Assembly (NCBI RefSeq): GCF_019837165.1
Contig: NZ_JAGYHC010000001.1
Coordinates: 1,612,001-1,676,000 of the forward strand
Direction: 5' to 3'
DNA length: 64,000 bases
Origin: Virgibacillus sp. NKC19-3
Lineage (GTDB): Bacteria > Bacillota > Bacilli > Bacillales > Amphibacillaceae
Of this stretch, positions 27,802-36,702 are shown piece by piece; position 1 is the first letter of the stretch, and every line of letters starts with the position of its first letter. The translations under genes and the position numbers were made by a program. The notes under the pieces are model-generated. The model made no database searches. It saw only the letters and a list, made by a program, of their open reading frames with translations, and was not told the origin of the DNA.

Positions 27802-29805
27802 TTATAAATACGTTTCAAACCAACGACAAATATGGTTCAAGCGTTCCATTCGCATTTCCGGTTTTCCGCTTCGGCTTAATTCGTGACTTGCATCCGGGAA
27901 ACGGACAAATTCAACATTTTTGCGCAAATGTTTCAGTGTAGTAAATAACTGCTCCCCTTGTTCTATTGGACAGCGATAGTCCTGTTCGCTGTGTAAAATT
28001 AATAATGGTGTTTCCACATTTTCTGCGTATTTCAGTGGAGAGAAATTCCATAGTTGCTCAGGATCTTCCATTATATTCTTACCAAGTTCCCATTTCGTGA
28101 AAAAGTAACCAATGTCACTTACGCCATAAAAGCTTAACCAATTACTGATGGATCGTTGGGTTACTGCAGCTTTAAAACGATTAGTGTGCCCAACAATCCA
28201 GTTGGTCATAAACCCGCCATAACTTCCTCCGGTTACACCAAGTCGCGTGTCATCAATGAAGCTATAGTTTTCTAGCGCATAATCAACGGCGCTCATTAAG
28301 TCGGTATAATCGCCCCCACCGTAATCAGAACGAACAGCGTCTACATATGCTTGCCCATATCCATAACTCCCTCTTGGGTTGGTATATAGTACCACGTATC
28401 CCTTCGCTGCCAGTAGTTGCATTTCGTGGAAGAAGGATCGGCCATACATCATATGTGGTCCACCATGAATCTCCAGTATGAATGGATATTTTTTACCTTC
28501 TTCAAATCCGTATGGACGTAGGAGCCATCCTTGTATTTCCCAGCCATCTTCTGCAGTGGCGGTTAACGCTTCCGGTTCAACGATTGCTACTTCATCCAGA
28601 AATGTTGCATTCGCATTGGTTAGACGCTTCAATTCATCGTCATTTTTCAATTGATAAAAATTACATGGGTTGGTTGGTGTACTGATTCCAAGAATGAATG
28701 TTTCTGATTCAGCATCATAGGAAAACCCAAATACATGATTATCCTTTTTATAACGTACGTTTAAATCACCATCTACGGTTACTTGGTAGAGGCCGGTCGC
28801 ACCAAAATCACTAGCGATAAAGAAGATGCGGGTTTCATCTTTTGACCAAATCGGACCCGTTGTAGAATTTCCCAGTCTCATGTCACCAATCATGACATCA
28901 CCAAGTTGCATATCCCACGCTTCACTGAGGCAAGTGCGCCTGTTTGTCTCTACATCGAATATATAGAGCTCATTCTGTGTCGCTCCGGCATGTGTATATT
29001 CATGACCAAAGCAAGCAATTTTGTCCCCATTTGGAGAAAAACTGGCACTATGATATACGCCTTGTCCATCCGTAAGTTTGGTTATCGTTTTGGTTGATCG
29101 GTGAAATAGGTATAAATCATTCGTATTTTCATAATCTGCATCTTCATTTAAGTTAGCTGCAAATAGGATAGTATTGCCATCAGGTGAAATATCCTGATAA
29201 GTGTGATCCGCATCTTCGGTTGTTAACTGGGTGATTGTATCGTTCTCTGTATCAAATAAAATGAGTTGGGCGCGTTTAGTATCATGAAAGCCGTTGGCAT
29301 CTGATTTATGATCTAGACGTTTTATCACTAGTGGCTGTTTCTTTTGTGTTTCCTTTTCTTTTTGACGTTCTTCTTTTGATGGTTCCGTTTGTCTTTGTAC
29401 GTCGTCATCCGCATCCAGAGAAGCACTGAAAATGATGTATCTCCCGTCCTTTGACCAATTAGGATTTCCTGCACCATTCTTAAACGTTGTTAATTGTCTT
29501 GCTTCTCCTCCATCTGTATAAAGCATCCAAAGCTGCATAAGCCCACTTCGATTGGATTGAAATACAACCTTCTTACCATCAGGTGAAATGCTGGGGTTGC
29601 TATTCTTACCATCACCAAATGTCCATTGCTTTGCTACGTCTTCATTCAAATGTTGAAAAAACAGATGAGATTCATAGTCATTATTATCATTGATAGTTGT
29701 TGAAACATATGTAAATGCATCCCCATCCGGGGTGAACTTGGGATCACTGAATACATCAATTTGTGTGATGTCAGCTGTTGTTATTGCTCGTTTTGAATCG
29801 CTCAT
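27802..29805 (-). CDS. S9-family peptidase (acylaminoacyl-peptidase / YuxL type)
   Basis: 667 aa, cytosolic. The N-terminal two-thirds are beta-propeller repeats with WD40-like PD40 blades (SPDGKKVVFQSNRSG, SKDGRYIIFSAS, SPDGNTILFAAN, SPNGDKIACFGHE). The C-terminal alpha/beta-hydrolase has Ser528 in GGSYGGF, Asp609 in HSEQDYRCP and His641 in DASHELS, a complete triad. The family removes blocked or short N-terminal peptides. GGAGGT precedes ATG 29805. It is transcribed away from the D-amino acid transaminase gene's terminator, so it stands alone. Confidence 0.88.
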   Translation of the reverse strand: MSDSKRAITTADITQIDVFSDPKFTPDGDAFTYVSTTINDNNDYESHLFFQHLNEDVAKQWTFGDGKNSNPSISPDGKKVVFQSNRSGLMQLWMLYTDGGEARQLTTFKNGAGNPNWSKDGRYIIFSASLDADDDVQRQTEPSKEERQKEKETQKKQPLVIKRLDHKSDANGFHDTKRAQLILFDTENDTITQLTTEDADHTYQDISPDGNTILFAANLNEDADYENTNDLYLFHRSTKTITKLTDGQGVYHSASFSPNGDKIACFGHEYTHAGATQNELYIFDVETNRRTCLSEAWDMQLGDVMIGDMRLGNSTTGPIWSKDETRIFFIASDFGATGLYQVTVDGDLNVRYKKDNHVFGFSYDAESETFILGISTPTNPCNFYQLKNDDELKRLTNANATFLDEVAIVEPEALTATAEDGWEIQGWLLRPYGFEEGKKYPFILEIHGGPHMMYGRSFFHEMQLLAAKGYVVLYTNPRGSYGYGQAYVDAVRSDYGGGDYTDLMSAVDYALENYSFIDDTRLGVTGGSYGGFMTNWIVGHTNRFKAAVTQRSISNWLSFYGVSDIGYFFTKWELGKNIMEDPEQLWNFSPLKYAENVETPLLILHSEQDYRCPIEQGEQLFTTLKHLRKNVEFVRFPDASHELSRSGKPEMRMERLNHICRWFETYL

Positions 29806-29964
29806 TACATTACCTCCAATAGGATTAGATTTACAACTATAGTAAACGAGTTCACGTTATGAATCAATCAAATTGCTAGAATTTTCTTTTTCTAAAACGG
29901 TAAGAAAATGACATGTTTCCTTCGAGGAAAGAAAAAAGCTAGCTAATTTTCCAGGTTATTAGAT

Positions 29965-30010
29965 TAAAAATTTGGCACCTGGACGGAAAAAGATTCCGAT
30001 AAGGTGCCAG
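29965..30010 (-). terminator. Terminator of the D-amino acid transaminase gene
   Basis: On the minus strand TGGCACCT pairs with AGGTGCCA around a 21-base loop, followed by AAATTTTTAATC. It lies directly after the dat stop. Confidence 0.7.
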
Positions 30011-30015
30011 TTCTT

Positions 30016-30885
30016 CTAATGTTTCATGCTACGTTCTTTAATAGCTGCATCTTCTACATAAGCTTCCTGCAATTGTCTTGTTACGTTGCCGGGTTTTCCG
30101 TTGGCAATCTGCTGGCTATCCACGTGAACAATCGGAATAATTTCCGATGTACTGCTAGATAAGAAAAGTTCATCAGCAAGTGGGATATCCTCGATGGAGA
30201 ATCCCTCCTCATGAAACGGAATGGAAAGGTCTTTGGCGAATTGCTCAATACGCATGCGAACACAACCGTGTAGAATTTGATAGGTAGCCGGATGTGTGTA
30301 AATTTTTCCATCTTTAACCAAATACACATTTGATGAACTGCATTCTGTTACCATTCCATCTTTGTGCAAGATAGCTTCATAGCTTCCTTGTTCTTTTGCC
30401 TCCTGCTTTGCAAGCACATTTGGCAGTAGATTCAAGCTTTTAATATAGCAATATTCCCAGCGAACATCGCGCTTTGTGATCACTGAAACCCCATTTTCTA
30501 AGTTAGTGGTATTACGGGGTGCATCCGAGATATAGGCATATATATTTGCAGGTACATCTACTGGAAAAACATGATCACGCGGTGCCGAACCACGAGTTAT
30601 TTGTAAGTAAAGCTTCCCATCTGTTGTCATATCATTTCTAGCCAATAATTCGATTAATAAATTGGTAAGCTCTTCTTTTGTTGATGTAATCTTTATTTTT
30701 ACAGCTTCTGCAGAGCGATAAAGACGATCCACATGCTCGTTTAATAAGTAATATTCACCATGATAGATTCGAATAACTTCATATACACCATCGCCAAATT
30801 GCAAGCCACGTTCTTCATATGGATAGGTTAAATGGTCACGATGGGTAAAGGTTTCTTGTGCCATAATAATCGGATAAACGGACAT
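30016..30885 (-). CDS. dat: D-amino acid transaminase
   Basis: 289 aa, fold-type IV PLP enzyme. RGLQFGDGVYEVIR near residue 26 is the conserved N-terminal motif, the PLP lysine is in CYIKSLNLLPNVLAKQEA, and EGFSIEDIPLADELFLSSSTSEIIPI matches the C-terminal phosphate-binding region. It makes D-glutamate or D-alanine from keto acids, for peptidoglycan. Length equals that of Bacillus enzymes (about 282-290). GGAGGT lies 11 bases upstream of ATG 30885. It is divergent from fnr. Confidence 0.9.
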   Translation of the reverse strand: MSVYPIIMAQETFTHRDHLTYPYEERGLQFGDGVYEVIRIYHGEYYLLNEHVDRLYRSAEAVKIKITSTKEELTNLLIELLARNDMTTDGKLYLQITRGSAPRDHVFPVDVPANIYAYISDAPRNTTNLENGVSVITKRDVRWEYCYIKSLNLLPNVLAKQEAKEQGSYEAILHKDGMVTECSSSNVYLVKDGKIYTHPATYQILHGCVRMRIEQFAKDLSIPFHEEGFSIEDIPLADELFLSSSTSEIIPIVHVDSQQIANGKPGNVTRQLQEAYVEDAAIKERSMKH

Positions 30886-31029
30886 AAAATCAATAAACCT
30901 CCTTTAAATATAAGCCTATTCTATATCTATTTTTAAAAATTGTAAATGAATTTTAGAAACGCGAGTGACAAACATCATTGCTCTCGATTGAATGAGTTCA
31001 TTATAGTAATAAGGGAGAAGGGTGGGATT

Positions 31030-31722
31030 ATGGTGGAACCTTTACTAAAAAGATTAGATACCTATGATTATGATATGCTTATAGCTCATTCGAAGTTAAC
31101 CGAAATCAAAAAAGGAGCGTATATCTATACCGAAAAAACGCCTTCCAATTATTTATATTTCATACATCAGGGAAATATACGCATTTTAAAAGAAATAGGA
31201 GATGGAAAAGAGATAACTATTTTCTCACGATGGAAAGATGATATTTTTGGAGAAATGGGAGTTTTCAGTGGAGAAACATATTCCACTACAGCAAAAGCTC
31301 AAAAAAATTCCTTTATCTATTATATTAGTAAAGGGAAACTTAACGCTCTTCTTGCGCAAAACGGTAGAATGAGCTTGCAATTTACCAAATGGGTTGCAAC
31401 ATCCCTGGAATCAAGTAACGCCAAAATGCGTGATTATGTTGCTTTTGGATCAGAGGGGGCTATCGCTTCTGTGTTTATTCGTTATTCGAACATGTATGGT
31501 ATCGTAACAACAGAAGGGATTTGTATTACCGAGCCTGTTAGGATAACAGATATTAGTAAACAAATCGGAATCTCTCGTGAAACAGTCAGCCGTGTAGTGA
31601 AAAAGTGGAAGCAAAAAGGAATTATTAAAAACGATAACAAATATTTTTTGATAAAGGATATGCATTATTTCCGAAAATTGCTAGGTTGTCAATATTGTGG
31701 TGTGACGAATTGTGTTATTTAG
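31030..31722 (+). CDS. fnr: Fnr-type oxygen-sensing transcription regulator (Bacillus type)
   Basis: About 230 aa, Crp/Fnr family. The cyclic-nucleotide-type beta barrel spans residues about 20-110, the dimer helix 112-140 and the winged HTH ITDISKQIGISRETVSRVVKKWKQKG at about 172-198. The C-terminal end LGCQYCGVTNCVI has Cys220, Cys223 and Cys228, the CX2CX4C spacing known for the 4Fe-4S cluster of B. subtilis Fnr; Asp135 in KMRDY is a candidate fourth ligand. It should activate fermentation and nitrate-respiration genes when oxygen is low. The start is ATG 31030 after GGGAGAAGGGTGGGA. Confidence 0.88.
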   Translation: MVEPLLKRLDTYDYDMLIAHSKLTEIKKGAYIYTEKTPSNYLYFIHQGNIRILKEIGDGKEITIFSRWKDDIFGEMGVFSGETYSTTAKAQKNSFIYYISKGKLNALLAQNGRMSLQFTKWVATSLESSNAKMRDYVAFGSEGAIASVFIRYSNMYGIVTTEGICITEPVRITDISKQIGISRETVSRVVKKWKQKGIIKNDNKYFLIKDMHYFRKLLGCQYCGVTNCVI

Positions 31723-31778
31723 GGGAGTATATGTAGCAATCTTTTCTATTATTTTGTCAAAAAAAGTGAAATTTCCTG

Positions 31779-31807
31779 TTGCTTTGTGGAAAAGGTCTTG
31801 TTATAAT
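31779..31807 (+). promoter_or_regulatory. Promoter of the tRNA-Gly region
   Basis: TTGCTT (31779-31784), 17-base spacer and TATAAT (31802-31807). It precedes the truncated tRNA copy, so a transcript would pass through the fragment before the intact tRNA. Confidence 0.6.
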
Positions 31808-31854
31808 TAAAAATACGTTATTAAAGATGAATGTTACGTATTACATACGGATGT

Positions 31855-31885
31855 GCGGGTGTAGTTTAGTGGTAAAACCTCAGCC
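31855..31885 (+). pseudogene. 5' half of a tRNA-Gly gene (truncated copy)
   Basis: Thirty-one bases identical to the first 31 bases of the intact tRNA-Gly at 32010, from the acceptor strand through the D arm to the 5' side of the anticodon stem. The sequence then diverges at once and no 3' half is found before the intact gene. It cannot fold as a tRNA. Confidence 0.85.
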
Positions 31886-32009
31886 ACGAGCAATTCTCCC
31901 ACCGAATACGCTACGAGTTGCCCCGAAGTACAAACAACTTTGAATATGCTAGAAGATGTAGGGGCATGACAGGGCGTAAACAAATTTATGTTATCAGACT
32001 CATAAATAC

Positions 32010-32083
32010 GCGGGTGTAGTTTAGTGGTAAAACCTCAGCCTTCCAAGCTGATGATGTGGGTTCGATTCCCATCATCCGCTCCA
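32010..32083 (+). tRNA. tRNA-Gly (anticodon TCC)
   Basis: The acceptor stem GCGGGTG (32010-32016) pairs with CATCCGC (32073-32079) with one G-U. Anticodon stem TCAGC/GCTGA encloses loop CTTCCAA, so the anticodon is TCC (32042-32044). The T arm has GGGTTCGATTCCC. The discriminator is T and CCA is encoded (32081-32083). It is followed by a terminator. Confidence 0.97.
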
Positions 32084-32095
32084 TACATATGTCCT

Positions 32096-32138
32096 AACGC
32101 AGTGTTTCGTATATTCATACGAAGCATTGCGTTTTTAT
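32096..32138 (+). terminator. Terminator of tRNA-Gly
   Basis: AACGCAGTGTTTCGTAT pairs with ATACGAAGCATTGCGTT, with two mismatches, around a short loop, then TTTTATT. Confidence 0.85.
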
Positions 32139-32153
32139 TCGTCTCGAAATTAT

Positions 32154-33536
32154 GGTTCTACAATATATGTTGGGGTGTGAATCATTTTCTGAATAATATA
32201 AAGCACGCGAGCTCCTTATTTGTTAAACTGAAGTTAGCGAAAAAACAGATACAAAAGGAGTGCGTGCAATTGAATTCTAACATTCATTTACCAGGATTTG
32301 AAGCCTTTACGATCCAAAAGTCAGAAGAAGTTGACGGCATCTATTATCTTCATGTTGATAGGGAAGTAAAAAACCATCGTTGTCCGGCTTGTGGTGCTTA
32401 TACATCAAATGTCCATGATTACCGGGTACAAAAGATTCAACATACCCGTATATTTGGCAGACAGGTTTATGTTTTCTATCGTAAGCGACGCTATGTTTGC
32501 CGATCCGGTTGCGGGAAGCGTTTTTATGAGGATAACCCCTTAGTGGAGCGTTATCAGCGACAGTCCATGGAGATGAAACAGGCCGTAGCGATGGAGCTTA
32601 TTCACGGAAAAAGTTTCAGGGATGTTGCTCATCGATTTGATACATCCCCAACCACCGTTATTCGACGGTTCGATTATATTACGGCCCCGCTGTTGGATGA
32701 AACACAAACATTACCGGATGTGATTGCCATTGATGAATACAAAGGGGATGCCGGTGGAGAAACATATCAGACGATTATTGCCGATCCCGTAAATAGAAAA
32801 CCGTTGGAAATACTGGCAGACCGTAGGAAAGAAACGGTAAAGAATTATTTACGGAAACATGGTGAACGCGTAAAGATGGTCGTGATGGATATGAGCCATT
32901 CGTTTAAGGCCGCTGTTGATCAAGCTTTGGGGCATCCTATTATCATCGCGGATCGCTTCCATTTTTGTCGGTATATCTATTGGGCTTTAGAAAGGGTCAG
33001 AAGACAGGAACAAAATGCTTTTGATGATTATGATCGCAAAAAATGTAAACGGATGAAACATGTATTTTATAAACAGCCGGAGACATTAACAGACAAACAA
33101 GCCTGGTATCTGGAACGATACTTACAAAAATCCGCCTATTTGAAACGGGCTTACCAACTTAAAGAGGCTTATCGATTATGGTTTGAGACAGCTAAAGAGA
33201 ATGGCTCGAAACACTTGGGTGCAACGAAAGCGCATCTTTATGAATTCTATGACCTAGTTCGAGAATCGGGTGTTACGGAATTTGAACAGGCTATCGGGAC
33301 CCTGCAGAATTGGCAGAAGGAAATTATGAATACGTTTGGTTTTGAACTGCATAACGGCTATATTGAGGGGATTAATAACCAAACCAAGGTTCTTAAGCGT
33401 AATGCATTTGGCTTTAAACGATTTGATCGCTTTCGGGCGAAGGTATTACTGCATCATCAATATAAAAAGCTGGATATTCGGGTGGCATAATAATAAGGAG
33501 TGAGCATACGCTCACCCCAACATTTGACAGAGAACC
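32154..33536 (+). mobile_element. Complete ISL3-family insertion sequence, 1383 bp
   Basis: The left end starts GGTTCT and has ATGTTGGGGTG 7 bases further in; the right end, read inward, is GGTTCT, 7 other bases, then ATGTTGGGGTG. Both ends abut the same 8-bp direct repeat GAAATTAT (32146-32153 and 33537-33544), the 8-bp target duplication expected of the ISL3 family. One intact transposase gene fills it. The intact ends and duplication point to a recent insertion, just behind the tRNA-Gly terminator. Confidence 0.95.
32270..33490 (+). CDS. ISL3-family transposase
   Basis: About 406 aa. The N-terminal zinc-binding segment CPACGAYTSNVHDYR...CRSGCGKRF is typical of ISL3, followed by an HTH-like segment and the DDE catalytic domain (VIAIDEYKGDAGGETYQTII, VVMDMSHSFKAAV, IIADRFHF, and near the end NGYIEGINNQTKVLKRNAFGF with the catalytic Glu). 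The start is TTG 32270 after AAAAGGAGTG; the open frame extends into the tRNA region and is not coding there. It appears intact and could be active. Confidence 0.93.
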   Translation: MNSNIHLPGFEAFTIQKSEEVDGIYYLHVDREVKNHRCPACGAYTSNVHDYRVQKIQHTRIFGRQVYVFYRKRRYVCRSGCGKRFYEDNPLVERYQRQSMEMKQAVAMELIHGKSFRDVAHRFDTSPTTVIRRFDYITAPLLDETQTLPDVIAIDEYKGDAGGETYQTIIADPVNRKPLEILADRRKETVKNYLRKHGERVKMVVMDMSHSFKAAVDQALGHPIIIADRFHFCRYIYWALERVRRQEQNAFDDYDRKKCKRMKHVFYKQPETLTDKQAWYLERYLQKSAYLKRAYQLKEAYRLWFETAKENGSKHLGATKAHLYEFYDLVRESGVTEFEQAIGTLQNWQKEIMNTFGFELHNGYIEGINNQTKVLKRNAFGFKRFDRFRAKVLLHHQYKKLDIRVA

Positions 33537-33776
33537 GAAATTATAAAATGTTTGCTTGAGATTACTAATTATAAATAGAGAGGCCACGTTTAGCTTCAAG
33601 CGCCAAACTTTAGAATCAACATGAGCGTGCCTAGGAATTTCACGTCGCTCCAATCTCTACGTTTTTTTAAGCAGGCACTTCTTCGCTTTTGCCCTTTTAC
33701 ATCCGCATGACTTGAATTTCCTGTTTCCAACATAGTATTCTAAAAGGAAATAAACTAGTATATTTGAGGGGTTTTC

Positions 33777-35480
33777 ATGAAAAAGTTATTACAGCAACTA
33801 AAACAACTGGATAATAAAAGTTATAAAGCGTACAAAGATATACAGGGGAAGTACAGCTATAATCAATTTGATTTATTTATCGATTACGTGCAGGGGGATC
33901 CTTTTGCCACACCATCGAAAATACGTGTGGTTATCCCTCGCGAGCAGCGCAATGTAGAAAATGACTGGCTCAAGACTACATCAAGAAAAACTGCTACCGA
34001 AGATGCATTTGCACGGATCGTTGGCAAAACGATTGCGAATTCTAGGTTTACCATTAAAGGATCTGGTAAAAGTGGAGCGATTCTTTTTGATAGTCCTGGT
34101 CAGGAGGTATTGGAACGAAGCGCTGTACAAATAAACGCAGCAGCGATTACGGTATGTATTTCTGTAGGCCTTCCTGCTAATGGTCGTCGTATCAATGGAA
34201 GGGAAGCAGAGAAATTATTTTCTCAAGCCATTCCAACGATTATACAAAATTCCATTTTCACGATGAAAGATGAACAAATCATCCAGGCTATAGAGCTCGC
34301 AGATAAACAAGATGCGATTCGAGAAGAGATGCGCAACAACAATTGGATTGCTTTTATTGCAAATGGATCAATTTTACCGCGGGCAAGTGGTATTAGCAAT
34401 CGACCGTTACAAAAAGCAATCCCTTTTCAGAGCCCGAAAGAAAACGAGGTGGCTGTGACTATTCCCCATCAATCTGAACCAATAAAGGGAATGGCGATAA
34501 AAAAAGGAATCACGTTAATTGTTGGTGGTGGTTATCACGGGAAAAGCACAATCTTGCAGGCAATTGAACGTGGCGTATACGCGCATGCGTTAGGGGATGG
34601 CCGCGAGTATGTGATTACAGATTCTGATGCTGTTAAAATCCGTGCAGAGGACGGTAGACAAATTACAGGGGTGAATATCTCCCCATTTATTACGAATTTA
34701 CCTCATGGGCAGGATACGCAATTTTTCTCCACGGAAAATGCGAGTGGTAGTACGTCCCAGGCTGCAAATGTGATGGAAACATTAGAAGCTGGTGCAACGT
34801 CATTATTAATTGATGAAGATACGAGTGCAACAAACTTTATGATTCGTGATCACCGCATGCAGCAATTGGTGAAAAAGAATAAAGAGCCAATCACGCCTTT
34901 TATTGATAAAATCAAACAAATGCGTGACCAGCTTGATGTATCAACCATACTGGTAATGGGCGGTTCCGGGGACTACTTTGCAGTGGCTGATTCGGTTATT
35001 ATGATGGAAGCGTATGTCCCATATAACGTAACAAGTAGAGCGAAGGAAATCATGGAAAGCGATCCGTTGAAACGGGATGCATTCGCAGATGAAGCATTTG
35101 GGGATGTTACGAATCGCTATTTTCAGCAAAATACCCTGCAAACAAAAAAGGGGAATAAGGCTAAAACACAGGCCAAAGGTTTAACAAAAATTATTATGGG
35201 AAAAACAGATATTGATTTTGACGATACCGAACAATTAGTTGATGCCTCGCAAACTAGGATGATTGCGGAAATTATTCAGTTTCTGGATCGTACAAATGGC
35301 TTGCAGCATAAATCAATGCATAAACTCTTGGATGAAGTCGAACAGCAAATGGATAAACAAGGGTTAGCTTCGTTCACGACATTTAAAAATCAACATCCCG
35401 GCGATATTGCTCGCCCGCGCAGGTATGAAATCGCGGCTGTGTTGAACCGGATTCGTACGGCAAACGTTCAGCAAAGATAG
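33777..35480 (+). CDS. ABC-class P-loop ATPase domain protein (ABC_ATPase family)
   Basis: 567 aa, cytosolic. Walker A-like IVGGGYHGKSTILQAIERGVY at about residues 241-261 and Walker B-like ATSLLIDEDTSATNFMIRD at about 340-358. The long N-terminal domain and the C-terminal RPRRYEIAAVLNRIRT match the family of predicted ABC-class ATPases of unknown role. No membrane segment or transporter signature is seen, so it is not a transporter. ATG 33777 follows GAGGGG. The next gene, queG, begins 17 bases after it, which suggests one transcript. Confidence 0.8.
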   Translation: MKKLLQQLKQLDNKSYKAYKDIQGKYSYNQFDLFIDYVQGDPFATPSKIRVVIPREQRNVENDWLKTTSRKTATEDAFARIVGKTIANSRFTIKGSGKSGAILFDSPGQEVLERSAVQINAAAITVCISVGLPANGRRINGREAEKLFSQAIPTIIQNSIFTMKDEQIIQAIELADKQDAIREEMRNNNWIAFIANGSILPRASGISNRPLQKAIPFQSPKENEVAVTIPHQSEPIKGMAIKKGITLIVGGGYHGKSTILQAIERGVYAHALGDGREYVITDSDAVKIRAEDGRQITGVNISPFITNLPHGQDTQFFSTENASGSTSQAANVMETLEAGATSLLIDEDTSATNFMIRDHRMQQLVKKNKEPITPFIDKIKQMRDQLDVSTILVMGGSGDYFAVADSVIMMEAYVPYNVTSRAKEIMESDPLKRDAFADEAFGDVTNRYFQQNTLQTKKGNKAKTQAKGLTKIIMGKTDIDFDDTEQLVDASQTRMIAEIIQFLDRTNGLQHKSMHKLLDEVEQQMDKQGLASFTTFKNQHPGDIARPRRYEIAAVLNRIRTANVQQR

Positions 35481-35497
35481 AAAGGAGGTACGCTCTT

Positions 35498-36631
35498 ATG
35501 CAGACAGAGCAACTCAAGGCGGAAATTATCGCCTACAGCAAAGAAATCGGTATCGATAAAATCGGATTTGCCTCTGCAGATGTATTCAGTGAATTAAGAG
35601 AACGCCTGAGACGACAGCAGGAATTAAACTATCAATCAGGCTTTGAAAAAGGAACATTAGAAGAGCGTACGGAACCAGATCGTCTGCTTCCCGAGGCACA
35701 GTCAATCCTTTCGATTGCGATTGCGTATCCATCTCGGATGAAAGACGCACCAAAAAGTACGAAAGAAGAACGTCGAGGGTTATTCGCCCGAGCTTCATGG
35801 GGAATTGATTATCACAAGGTTTTACGTGATCGTCTGGAAAAGCTCGAAGCCTTTATCAAGGAGAAAATTCCTGATGCACGAAATAAAGTGATGGTTGATA
35901 CAGGAGAGCTTTCGGATCGAGCAGTTGCCGAACGCGCCGGGATTGGATTTAGTGGAAAAAATACATCGATCATCACACCGGAATTTGGCTCATATGTGTA
36001 TCTCGGAGAAATGATTACCAATATACCATTTATTCCTGATGAACCGGTTGATGACAGCTGCGGGACATGCACGAAATGTATTGATGCATGTCCTACTGGT
36101 GCGATTGTGGAGGGGGGTCAATTAAATGCTCAGCGTTGTATTGCATTTTTAACGCAAACAAAGGATTATTTACCGGATGAATTCCGCAGCAAAATTGGAA
36201 ATCGTGTGTATGGTTGTGATACATGTCAGCTGGTATGTCCGAAGAATAAAAGTATCGATTTTCACATTCATCCGGAACTTGAACCAGAACATGACGTAGC
36301 AAAACCCAAATTAAAGCCTATGCTGCAGATTTCCAATCGAGCATTTAAAGAAACATTCGGCCATATCGCAGGTTCCTGGAGGGGAAAAAAACCGCTGCAG
36401 CGCAATGCGTTAATCGCACTTGGACATTATAAGGATAAAACAGCTGCCGATGAGATGATTGCTGTTATGAATAACGACCCTCGTCCGGTAATCCGGGGCA
36501 CAGCTGCATGGGCCTTGGGGAAAATCGGCACCTCAGAAGAGGCCATCCACGTAGCAATGGAGAACGAACAGGATGAACAGGTTTTATATGAAATGGAGAA
36601 AGGGCTGGAGTTTCAGAAGGAAAGCCAGTAA
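35498..36631 (+). CDS. queG: Epoxyqueuosine reductase
   Basis: 377 aa. Last step of queuosine synthesis: a cobalamin and 4Fe-4S enzyme that reduces epoxyqueuosine at position 34 of tRNA. VMVDTGELSDRAVAERAGIGFSGKN is the cobalamin-binding core with the proton-donor Asp. Two ferredoxin clusters are CGTCTKCIDACPTGAI and CDTCQLVCPKNK. A C-terminal HEAT-like part (RNALIALGHYKD, VIRGTAAWALGKIG) is as in Bacillus enzymes. AAAGGAGGT precedes ATG 35498. Confidence 0.93.
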   Translation: MQTEQLKAEIIAYSKEIGIDKIGFASADVFSELRERLRRQQELNYQSGFEKGTLEERTEPDRLLPEAQSILSIAIAYPSRMKDAPKSTKEERRGLFARASWGIDYHKVLRDRLEKLEAFIKEKIPDARNKVMVDTGELSDRAVAERAGIGFSGKNTSIITPEFGSYVYLGEMITNIPFIPDEPVDDSCGTCTKCIDACPTGAIVEGGQLNAQRCIAFLTQTKDYLPDEFRSKIGNRVYGCDTCQLVCPKNKSIDFHIHPELEPEHDVAKPKLKPMLQISNRAFKETFGHIAGSWRGKKPLQRNALIALGHYKDKTAADEMIAVMNNDPRPVIRGTAAWALGKIGTSEEAIHVAMENEQDEQVLYEMEKGLEFQKESQ

Positions 36632-36702
36632 AATAAATCATGCTAAAATCACATACTTTGCCAAGCATCCCTTCCATATACTTATTAATGGAGGGGATTT
36701 GT

